12,854 bases of DNA from an uncultured Caryophanales bacterium (GTDB lineage: Bacteria; Bacillota_I; Bacilli_A; RFN20; CAG-826), in contig CAMJAG010000024.1 of assembly GCA_946403545.1 (NCBI GenBank), forward strand, positions 1 through 12,854, written 5' to 3'. A model generated the notes under the pieces. The model was not told the origin of the DNA. It saw nothing but the letters and a program-made list of their open reading frames with translations, and made no database searches. Shown here in pieces: positions 7,057-12,854 of this stretch (its first letter is position 1; the number at the start of each line of letters is the position of its first letter). Made by a program: the position numbers and the translations under genes.

Positions 7057-7062
7057 TATAAT
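7057..7062 (+). promoter_or_regulatory. Candidate -10 element for apt
   Basis: A perfect TATAAT lies 49 bases before the apt start, but no good -35 hexamer sits 16-18 bases upstream, and the region is so AT-rich that chance matches are likely. The remainder of the 6731-7111 intergenic stretch holds the nup leader on the other strand and a small CATGC/GCATG inverted repeat (6997-7011). Confidence 0.35.
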
Positions 7063-7111
7063 ATATGTTGTTAAAAGGTTTATCAAAACACAAAAATAAA
7101 GGGGATTTACC

Positions 7112-7654
7112 ATGAAAACTAAAGAATATTATGAAAAATTCATAGCGACAGTTCCTCACTTTCCAATCGAAGGAATTATGTTTAAAGACATTACTCCTAC
7201 ATTAGAAGATGCAGAAGCTTTCCAAAACGTCATTAATGATCTTGCTGAAGTAGCAAGCAATTATGAATTTGATAAAGTCATCTGCGCTGAATCAAGAGGA
7301 TTCATGTTTGGTTCTGCTCTCGCATACAAAATGCATAAGGGTATGGTTGTTGCTAGAAAGCCAGGTAAATTACCTAGACCAGGTGCTTCATATTCTTACG
7401 AACTAGAATATGGCAAAAACACAATGGTTATTCCTAAAGACAGTGTTAAACCAGGTGAAAAATTCTTAGTATTAGATGATTTATTAGCAACAGGCGGAAG
7501 CGCTACCGCGATGATTAAGATGGTCCAACAAGAAGGTGGCATTCCAGTACTTGCACTATTCTATATTGGCCTACCAGATTTACATGGTGATGAGGCATTA
7601 AAAAAAGCGGCAGACATTGATGTCCGCACGCTAGTAGATTTTGAAGGGGTTTAA
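7112..7654 (+). CDS. apt: Adenine phosphoribosyltransferase
   Basis: This cytoplasmic enzyme makes AMP from adenine and PRPP. At 180 residues it is the usual length for Apt. Recognisable features are the N-terminal FPIEGIMFKDITPT (17-30), AESRGFMFGSALA (59-71), the flexible-loop motif ARKPGKLP (81-88) and the PRPP-binding motif FLVLDDLLATGGSATA (118-133). The start is supported by an AAAGGGGA ribosome site about 7 bases upstream. It is the only plus-strand gene in the window, divergent from the riboswitch-controlled importer and convergent with xpt, whose coding end lies 12 bases away. Its own terminator overlaps both stop regions. I see no riboswitch in its leader. It complements the neighbouring Xpt, which handles xanthine. 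Confidence 0.96.
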   Translation: MKTKEYYEKFIATVPHFPIEGIMFKDITPTLEDAEAFQNVINDLAEVASNYEFDKVICAESRGFMFGSALAYKMHKGMVVARKPGKLPRPGASYSYELEYGKNTMVIPKDSVKPGEKFLVLDDLLATGGSATAMIKMVQQEGGIPVLALFYIGLPDLHGDEALKKAADIDVRTLVDFEGV

Positions 7655-7668
7655 TAAACCTCTTTTTT
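7646..7668 (+). terminator. apt terminator overlapping both convergent gene ends
   Basis: GGGGTTT (7646-7652) pairs with AAACCTC (7656-7662), one G-U, with a 3-base loop, followed by six T (7663-7668). It overlaps the apt stop codon and ends inside the xpt stop codon. On the minus strand the stem is followed by TTCAAAA, so it should act mainly on apt. Confidence 0.75.
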
Positions 7669-8242
7669 ATTGTTCTTCAAAGACTGGTTTATTATTTTCA
7701 AACGCTTTGATAATTGCGCCACTATAAACTTTGACTCCATTGTCTTCAAGTTTCTTTCTCCCGCCTTGGAATCCTTTTTCAATTGCGGTTGCAAAACCAA
7801 TAACGTTTGCTTTTGCTTGATTACAAATACTTAATAATCCTAATCCAGCATTACCTTCTGCTAAGAAATCGTCCACGATAAGCACGTTTTCGCCTTCTTT
7901 AAGGTATTTGTTACTTACAGTAACTTTACTGACTAGATTACGTGTAAATGACTTAATTTCAGCGGTAAATACATCATCTCCCACTGTTGCGGATTTACTT
8001 TTCTTTGCAAACACTAATGGAGCTTTGATAATTCTTGCTACTGCGTAAGCAACAGCGATACCACTAGTTTCGATAGTTAATACTTTATCAATTCTTTGAT
8101 TTTTGAAGAAATTAAGCATATCTTCTGCTAAAGAGTCGATAAGAACTGGATCAATTTGATGGTTTAAAAAACTATCAACTTTTAAGATATCGTTGTTTAG
8201 TATTTTGCCATCCTTAAGAATCTTTTCTTCTAAAAGTTTCAT
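7667..8242 (-). CDS. xpt: Xanthine phosphoribosyltransferase
   Basis: This cytoplasmic enzyme salvages xanthine to XMP using PRPP. The 191-residue product closely follows Bacillus Xpt in visible motifs: KVDSFLNHQIDP (21-32), TIETSGIA (56-63), LVFAKKSKS (76-84), and the PRPP motif VLIVDDFLAEGNA (120-132), then AIEKGFQGGR (153-162). I chose the ATG complementary to 8240-8242, because GGGAG lies 8 bases upstream and homologues begin here. An earlier in-frame ATG at 8257 falls inside the guaA end and lacks a site. It starts 5 bases after the guaA stop, so the two are almost certainly co-transcribed. Product and enzyme fit: XMP made by Xpt is the substrate of GuaA. Confidence 0.95.
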   Translation of the reverse strand: MKLLEEKILKDGKILNNDILKVDSFLNHQIDPVLIDSLAEDMLNFFKNQRIDKVLTIETSGIAVAYAVARIIKAPLVFAKKSKSATVGDDVFTAEIKSFTRNLVSKVTVSNKYLKEGENVLIVDDFLAEGNAGLGLLSICNQAKANVIGFATAIEKGFQGGRKKLEDNGVKVYSGAIIKAFENNKPVFEEQ

Positions 8243-8247
8243 TGGTA

Positions 8248-9228
8248 TTACTCCCATTCAATAGTAGCAACTGGTTTTGGTGAAATATCCACTAAAACAC
8301 GGTTAACACCATTAACTTCTGCTAAAATTCTATCTCTAATCTTGAATAATAATGGATATGGAATTTCTTCTACAGTTGCACTAGTAGCGTCAACAGAGTT
8401 GACTGCTCTTAAAACAACTGCATATTCAAATGTTCTTTTATTATCTTTAATACCTGTTGATTTAAATGGAGGAACAACAGTGAAATATTGCCATACTTTT
8501 CCTTCTAATCCAGCTTTAGCAAATTCTTCTCTTAAGATGGCATCGCTTTCTCTTACGAGTTCAAGTCTATCTCTTGTGATAGCGCCTGGGCATCTAACAC
8601 CTAAGCCTGGACCTGGGAATGGTTGTCTATAGACCATAGAGTGTGGTAATCCAAGAGTTTCTCCCACTACTCTTACTTCGTCTTTAAATAATAATTTAAC
8701 TGGCTCTACGAGCTCGAAATTAAGTTCTGGAGGTAATCCACCAACATTGTGGTGAGCTTTGATACCTTTACTTTCTAAGATATCTGGATAGATTGTCCCT
8801 TGAGCAAGGAAGGAAATGCCTTCGAGTTTACTAGCTTCTTCTGCAAATACATCGATAAAGATTTTACCGATGATTTTTCTTTTAGTTTCAGGATCTTCAA
8901 CTCCTGCTAAAGCATCAAGGAATCTATCAACTGCGTCAACATAGATTAAGTTAGCACCTAATTCTTCCTTAAATACTTTAATAACTTGTTCAGATTCACC
9001 TTTTCTTAAAAGACCATGGTTAACGTGAACGCATGTGAGGTTCTTTCCTATTGCTTTAATTAATAAAGCAGCGACTACAGATGAGTCAACTCCCCCTGAT
9101 AAAGCAAGGAGAACTTTCTTATCTCCAACTTGTTCTTTAATAGCTTTAATTTGTTCATCAATAAAAGCTTGTGCGAGTTCCTTATTGTTAATTCTTTGCA
9201 TTTTTGGATCTCTTACATTGCTATCCAT
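8248..9228 (-). CDS. guaA: GMP synthase ATP-pyrophosphatase subunit, lacking the glutamine amidotransferase domain
   Basis: This enzyme converts XMP to GMP by adenylation and amination. The 326-residue protein contains the PP-loop LSGGVDSS (43-50), HVNHGLLRKGE (68-78), AQGTIYPDILES (142-153), HHNVGGLPPE (159-168), EPVKLLFKDEVR (175-186), PFPGPGLGVR (203-212) and the C-terminal KPVATIEWE (318-326), which is the dimerisation domain end. Bacterial GuaA is normally about 510 residues with a class I glutamine amidotransferase domain in front; here it is absent. The upstream 240 bases hold no remnant of that domain. The start has GGAGG 11 bases upstream, so this looks like a genuine short gene, resembling the archaeal split GuaA-b subunit. 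Ammonia would come either directly from solution or from a glutaminase partner encoded elsewhere. It is first in the guaA-xpt operon. Confidence 0.93.
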   Translation of the reverse strand: MDSNVRDPKMQRINNKELAQAFIDEQIKAIKEQVGDKKVLLALSGGVDSSVVAALLIKAIGKNLTCVHVNHGLLRKGESEQVIKVFKEELGANLIYVDAVDRFLDALAGVEDPETKRKIIGKIFIDVFAEEASKLEGISFLAQGTIYPDILESKGIKAHHNVGGLPPELNFELVEPVKLLFKDEVRVVGETLGLPHSMVYRQPFPGPGLGVRCPGAITRDRLELVRESDAILREEFAKAGLEGKVWQYFTVVPPFKSTGIKDNKRTFEYAVVLRAVNSVDATSATVEEIPYPLLFKIRDRILAEVNGVNRVLVDISPKPVATIEWE

Positions 9229-9324
9229 ATATTATTATTCCTCCGTATTACATTAATATATTTTAGCTACTAAAAGCGCGCAATGCATAGAAGAAAAACA
9301 CAAAAATTGCCTCGTGCGTATGCG

Positions 9325-9352
9325 TTTATATAATATAGAAAAATAGTCTTAA
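9325..9352 (-). promoter_or_regulatory. Candidate promoter of guaA-xpt
   Basis: The minus strand reads TTAAGA (9347-9352), a 16-base spacer, and TATAAA (9325-9330), giving a leader of about 90 bases. A competing candidate nearer the gene is TTGCGC (9278-9283), 17 bases, TATATT (9255-9260), whose spacer contains the inverted repeat TTTTAG/CTAAAA. No purine aptamer is present in this leader. Confidence 0.35.
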
Positions 9353-9360
9353 AAATAGAT

Positions 9361-9389
9361 AAAAAGGACACGGTCACCCGTGCCCTTTT
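9361..9389 (-). terminator. Terminator of the large alanine-rich protein gene
   Basis: In RNA sense a 12-bp stem, AAAAGGGCACGG with CCGTGTCCTTTT (arms 9378-9389 and 9362-9373, one G-U), is closed by a GUGA tetraloop and followed by U-rich sequence. It lies about 80 bases after the stop codon. The symmetry means it could also stop plus-strand transcription. Confidence 0.9.
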
Positions 9390-9468
9390 ATGTTGATTAA
9401 TCAAATAATAAAGGTTTTGTTTGTTTAATCTTGAATCTTTCGCTTATTTAATTCTGGAGAACTAAGAA

Positions 9469-12400
9469 TTAATATGCAGCGAGGATTGCTTCTAATTTTT
9501 GTTCTGCAGTCTTGTAGTTTGGATCTGTTGGATCTGCATCATCAGCAAGATGGAATGCTTCTGTAGCGAAGTATCTGAATGTTTCTAAGTAACGTAATTC
9601 AGGTTCGTTAGATCTTGTTGTACTGTTGATTGCGTTAACGCAAGATTCATAGTAAGCAAGAGCAACTGTCTTGTCTGTAGATGTGTAACCAACTTCATTA
9701 TCAAGAGCAGCAACGACTTTAGCGTATGTTGCATCAAGTGTATTCTTGAATGCTTCTTTATTTGCAGCTAATCTTGCAGCTTCTTTTGTAGCGAACTCAC
9801 CTTTCATTGTTTCTTCGAGTTGAGCACCCTTTGTATCGAATTCTGCAGTCTTATCTGCGATACCTTGTAATGCTGGAGCTAATGCTGCATAGAATGTATC
9901 TAAGTCAGTCTTTTGTTCAGCATATGTCTTTGTGTTATCAAATGCATAGACAGGGAGTGTATCTGCAGCACCACCATGAGCTTGTGTGTAGTCATTTGCT
10001 AACGAATCTCTTTCAGTAGCGTGTGCATTCCAGACATCATCTGCGTCGACTGTATTGTAGTTCTTGCCAGCATAGAAGTTAGCATTGAATGCAGCCATGT
10101 AAGCAGTAATGTGTTCGTTTAAGTCATCAGCAGCTTTGACAAGAGCGATGTAATCTTTGTAAGCATTGAGTGCTAATCCGTTAGCAGCATAAGCTTCTGT
10201 GAGAGCATCAGTTGTTGCAGCAGCGATTGCTTCAACACCATTTTCAGCTGTTAAGCCAACGATTTCTGTATCAGTTACGAATGTGTAATTTGCTAATACA
10301 GCATCGAGGAATGATACGAATTGAGCTTCTAAAGCAACAACGTCAGCTGGTAATCCTGCTTCGCCTGCAGCAGCACCAAGTAATCCGAGCTTAGCACCAC
10401 GGTCTTCCATGAGACCTTCTTGTGCAAGAGCGATTTGTTTAACAGCGTCAATTTGTGCTGTATTAGCTTGTAATAATGCAGCCCATTCTTCATCTGTAGA
10501 ATATTGATCAGCTGTGCCTTTACCTGTTGTTGTGTAGAGATCAGCTAATGCTGGAACGTTAGCAGCAGCATATTGTCCTTTTAAGACATCTTTTTGGTTA
10601 GCTGTTAATTGAGCTTGACCATCAATGTATGCATCTGCAGCGATTGCAGCTGTCTTAACATCGAATAAGTATTGAGCGCATGCTTGTTCATATTTACAAT
10701 CAGCAACTTTAGCTGCGATGTAGTTATCAATTGCCTCTTTTCTAGCAGCAACTGTTTCGAGTGTATCATCACCACGAGCAGCAGCTAATGCAGCTTGATA
10801 ATCTGTATCTTTGACAGCTAATGCGATAGCTTCTGTGATAGTTGTTTTAACAGAAGCTGCTAAAACAGCGTCATCAAATGCAGCGACAACATCATCGGAT
10901 GATTTTTGTTGTTGTAATAATGTTTCGTATTTGTCTGCAGCATATTCAACGACAGATGCGTCTGCGTCAACAGCGTCGACGTAAGCAGCGATCTTGTCAG
11001 CGTCACTTAAGACTAATTCTGTACCATCGAGTTCAGCGATAGCATCTTTATATGTTGCGACATTTGCTAAGTCATCAACGATTGCTAAGTATGGAGCGAC
11101 TGTTGAGCCGTTTGTTAATCTGACACCATCATTGAATGCAGAGATTGCAGCATATCTAGCATTGAGCTTTGTTTGTAATGCTTTTAAGCCTTTAGCTTGT
11201 TCAACTCTGAATGCTAAGTCAGCTTTTGCATCTGTGTAGTATTGTGCTCTTTCTTCGATAGCGACAGATCCGTTATCAAATACATAAGCCATAACATCAT
11301 TGAAGAAGTTGAATTCTGCATCAGTGAAGTTATATGTTAATGAGCCATCTGTGATTAAATCATAGATTGCGTTAGAAGCATTGATTCTGTCTAATTCGAA
11401 TCTTAATGCATCGATTTCGTATTCAACACCACCAGCGTATAAGTCTCTGACAGCTTTTGCATCTTCTTTAGTAGGTGCAAGAATGATCTTTGTCATAGCA
11501 ACCATCATTTTGTCTTTAAGAGCAGCTAAACCAGCAGATGCTAATAAGTTGTCTTTCATAGTTGTAATAGCACCTGGGACAGCTAATGATTGATGGTTAT
11601 AACCTGTAACGATTTGGTTGTATGTGTTGTTAACGTCGTTGTCATAAGCAGCAATGATAGCGAATAATTCTTCAACATATTGTGCCTTAGCAGCTGTTGC
11701 TTCGTCACCATTGAATGATTCCATATCGCCACCTAAGACTGACATTTCATCAACAAGTGCTTGCATTGTTTTAACACTACCACCAACCATGAAGAATGAT
11801 GCTAATGTGTTGAGTGATGTGTTAACAGCATTAACGAATTCATTAACTTGTGCAGCTGTGTAGTAATTTGCTGCTAAGTTAGCTTGTAATTCGGTGAGCA
11901 CTTGATTTGTTTGATTTAATTTTGTGTTCAATGTGACAGCAAAGTTAGCGATTTGATTAGCGAAATCAATGACTTCACCCATTGTATCTTCTAAATCTTC
12001 AACTTTACCTTCTAATTCTTCAGTACGATCAGCGATATCTGCTAATGTTGTTGCCATTTGTTGTTGAGCAGCATCTAATGCAGCGACATCGTTTCCTAAA
12101 GATGTGAGTGTACCTGCGATTTGTTGTGCGAGAGTATTTAATTGGTTAACGAGTTGTGTACGTAAAGCTGCATCTTTACTATCCATTTCGCCTTCTAAAT
12201 CTCTTGCGAGTTCAGCTTTTGCTTCTTCGATTTTAGCTAAAGCTTCATCAACACTTGCTTGCATACCTTGTTGGGCAGCTTGGAAAGTGCTTGTGATACT
12301 ATCGCGTGTTTGGTTGATAAGATTTGTTAATTCTTGACGAGTAGAAGCATCATATCTTTCGTCTGCTTCTTTAGCATTCTTTTCAACGTTATTGATTCTA

Positions 12401-12504
12401 GCTTTGAGTTCTCTGGAAGTAGCAACACCAACTAAAGTATTACCAATAATTCCACCGAAACCAATAACACATGCGGCAGTAACGAGAATGTTTTTACCTT
12501 TCAT
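9469..12504 (-). CDS. Large alanine-rich, helical surface or secreted protein of unknown function
   Basis: I do not recognise this 1011-residue protein. The N-terminus MKGKN is followed by a hydrophobic segment (about 6-28) that would act as a signal anchor or an uncleaved signal peptide, placing the rest outside the cell. Residues about 30-205 are charged and heptad-like (ELEGKVEDLEDTMGEV at 163-178), a probable long coiled coil. Residues 206-1011 are rich in Ala, Asp, Thr and Tyr, almost free of Pro runs, and look all-helical. There are only four Cys (12, 603, 609, 955) and two Trp (674, 825). No LPXTG, lipobox, enzyme motif or C-terminal membrane segment is visible. AAAGGAG (12514-12520) and a near-consensus promoter point to strong expression. 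It is monocistronic, with its own terminator. A structural, adhesive or stalk-like role is only a guess. Confidence 0.85.
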   Translation of the reverse strand: MKGKNILVTAACVIGFGGIIGNTLVGVATSRELKARINNVEKNAKEADERYDASTRQELTNLINQTRDSITSTFQAAQQGMQASVDEALAKIEEAKAELARDLEGEMDSKDAALRTQLVNQLNTLAQQIAGTLTSLGNDVAALDAAQQQMATTLADIADRTEELEGKVEDLEDTMGEVIDFANQIANFAVTLNTKLNQTNQVLTELQANLAANYYTAAQVNEFVNAVNTSLNTLASFFMVGGSVKTMQALVDEMSVLGGDMESFNGDEATAAKAQYVEELFAIIAAYDNDVNNTYNQIVTGYNHQSLAVPGAITTMKDNLLASAGLAALKDKMMVAMTKIILAPTKEDAKAVRDLYAGGVEYEIDALRFELDRINASNAIYDLITDGSLTYNFTDAEFNFFNDVMAYVFDNGSVAIEERAQYYTDAKADLAFRVEQAKGLKALQTKLNARYAAISAFNDGVRLTNGSTVAPYLAIVDDLANVATYKDAIAELDGTELVLSDADKIAAYVDAVDADASVVEYAADKYETLLQQQKSSDDVVAAFDDAVLAASVKTTITEAIALAVKDTDYQAALAAARGDDTLETVAARKEAIDNYIAAKVADCKYEQACAQYLFDVKTAAIAADAYIDGQAQLTANQKDVLKGQYAAANVPALADLYTTTGKGTADQYSTDEEWAALLQANTAQIDAVKQIALAQEGLMEDRGAKLGLLGAAAGEAGLPADVVALEAQFVSFLDAVLANYTFVTDTEIVGLTAENGVEAIAAATTDALTEAYAANGLALNAYKDYIALVKAADDLNEHITAYMAAFNANFYAGKNYNTVDADDVWNAHATERDSLANDYTQAHGGAADTLPVYAFDNTKTYAEQKTDLDTFYAALAPALQGIADKTAEFDTKGAQLEETMKGEFATKEAARLAANKEAFKNTLDATYAKVVAALDNEVGYTSTDKTVALAYYESCVNAINSTTRSNEPELRYLETFRYFATEAFHLADDADPTDPNYKTAEQKLEAILAAY

Positions 12505-12534
12505 ATAGTAGTTCTCCTTTATTATTCAATAAAA

Positions 12535-12563
12535 ATTATAATAACCCCTCTAAATCTAGTCAA
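12535..12563 (-). promoter_or_regulatory. Strong promoter of the large alanine-rich protein gene
   Basis: The minus strand has TTGACT (12558-12563), exactly 17 bases, and TATAAT (12535-12540), the best promoter match in the window. The leader is only about 25 bases and contains the AAAGGAG ribosome site. Confidence 0.88.
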
Positions 12564-12587
12564 GATTATTCTTTTCAAGAAATAATC
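12564..12587. repeat. Inverted repeat abutting the -35 box
   Basis: The arms GATTATT (12564-12570) and AATAATC (12581-12587) are perfect inverted copies around a 10-base centre, and touch the -35 hexamer of the large gene's promoter. The spacing (arm centres 17 bases apart) suits a dimeric regulator, but an AT-rich UP-like element is an alternative. Confidence 0.45.
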
Positions 12588-12617
12588 CTATATTTGCAGT
12601 GATTTTGAGTTATGTAG

Positions 12618-12632
12618 GTACTATTTTAGTAC
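12618..12632. repeat. Short inverted repeat upstream of the large gene
   Basis: GTACTA and TAGTAC are perfect 6-base inverted arms around TTT. No U run follows on either strand, so it is not a terminator; it might be an operator about 55 bases upstream of the -35 box. The rest of 12588-12652 shows nothing I can interpret. Confidence 0.3.
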
Positions 12633-12652
12633 ATTTCTAGGACAATGTATAT

Positions 12653-12737
12653 AAAAAAATGCATAGTTGCTTTAAAAATAGACAAAGTTTACATAAAACA
12701 TTGTTTTATTTTGCGATTTTAAGCAAAAAACTATGCA
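12653..12737 (-). terminator. Large terminator-like structure after the partial membrane-protein gene
   Basis: In RNA sense the outer arms TGCATAGTT and AACTATGCA (12729-12737 with 12660-12668) form 9 perfect pairs. Inside, GCTTAAAA and TTTTAAAGC continue the stem with small bulges, and ATAAAAC/GTTTTAT forms an inner hairpin. Seven U (12653-12659) follow the outer arm. It starts 6 bases after the stop at 12744. The size is unusual for a terminator, but the position and U run fit. Confidence 0.65.
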
Positions 12738-12743
12738 ATTCGG

Positions 12744-12854
12744 TTATAAATTGGTTCCGTGCATCATTCTTGGTAATGTGACGTAAATTATGTGGAAAAA
12801 TACCGCAAAAGCGAGATCTAAGAAAATTGAAATTAAGTCTGGTCTTGGTTCCTC
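12744..12854 (-). CDS. C-terminal end of a hydrophobic membrane protein, N-terminus outside window
   Basis: The minus frame is open from the window edge to a TAA at 12744-12746, giving 36 or more residues. A charged, proline-containing stretch (EEPRPD) is followed by a hydrophobic helix-length segment (LISIFLDLAFAVFFHIIYV) and a short tail ending MMHGTNL. This looks like a final transmembrane helix. The LD plus later HGT pattern loosely recalls RDD-family membrane proteins, but too little is visible to assign. It is on the same strand as its downstream neighbour and is followed at once by a terminator-like repeat, which supports it as a real gene end. Confidence 0.55.
   Translation of the reverse strand, partial: EEPRPDLISIFLDLAFAVFFHIIYVTLPRMMHGTNL

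Noticed and set aside
8243..8257. Upstream ATG at 8257 for xpt
   Set aside because: It lies inside the guaA end without a ribosome site; the ATG at 8242 has GGGAG at good spacing and matches the family N-terminus.
9807..12337. Several plus-strand open frames of 60-81 codons opposite the large alanine-rich gene
   Set aside because: They are antisense shadows of its Ala-rich codons, lack ribosome sites and have low-complexity compositions.
12469..12504. Possible lipobox TAAC at residues 9-12 of the large protein
   Set aside because: The hydrophobic stretch before the Cys is too short and position -3 is Thr; the hydrophobic segment continues to about residue 28.
12790..12854. Plus-strand ORF beginning MWKNTAKARS and running off the window
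   Set aside because: It has no ribosome site or promoter, and the opposite strand has a more convincing membrane-protein end with a terminator.
1..12854. Mycoplasma-type genetic code (TGA as Trp)
   Set aside because: All genes translate with TGG for Trp and end in TAA or TAG; no gene needs TGA read-through.

Overview
The window is AT-rich, densely packed, and reads like a low-GC Gram-positive or Mollicutes-related bacterium. Evidence: a lipobox-type binding protein, strong AGGAGG-type ribosome sites, sigma-70-like TTGACA/TATAAT promoters, U-tailed intrinsic terminators, and genes that intact translation shows use the standard code (tryptophan is TGG; no in-frame TGA). I cannot name a genus. 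No mobile element, tRNA, rRNA or CRISPR array was seen. All assignments come from reading motifs; no database search was possible.

Layout, left to right. (1) 1-1082, minus strand: a UraA-type NCS2 nucleobase permease whose C-terminus runs off the window, preceded by a structured, attenuator-like 5' leader (about 1098-1241) that I cannot match to a known riboswitch. (2) 1373-6730, minus strand: a four-gene ABC importer operon in the order lipoprotein, double ATPase, permease, permease, matching the Bacillus nupNOPQ (guanosine) layout. It is preceded by a strong promoter and a guanine-class purine riboswitch with a readable antiterminator/terminator switch. (3) 7112-7654, plus strand: apt, divergent from the importer operon. 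(4) 7667-9228, minus strand: guaA then xpt, probably one transcript, tail-to-tail with apt. This GuaA has only the ATP-pyrophosphatase and dimerisation part; the glutaminase domain is absent. (5) 9469-12504, minus strand: a 1011-residue alanine-rich, helical, membrane-anchored or secreted protein of unknown function, with its own strong promoter and terminator. (6) 12744-12854, minus strand: the last 36 codons of a hydrophobic protein, followed by a large terminator-like inverted repeat.

Regions 1-4 form a nucleobase/nucleoside salvage island: import of purine nucleosides (Nup system), import of a base (UraA-like), adenine to AMP (Apt), xanthine to XMP (Xpt), and XMP to GMP (GuaA). The guanine riboswitch would shut off the importer when guanine is plentiful. 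The most noteworthy items are that riboswitch with its unusual short P2, the unidentified attenuator before the permease, the glutaminase-less GuaA, and the large orphan coiled-coil protein.
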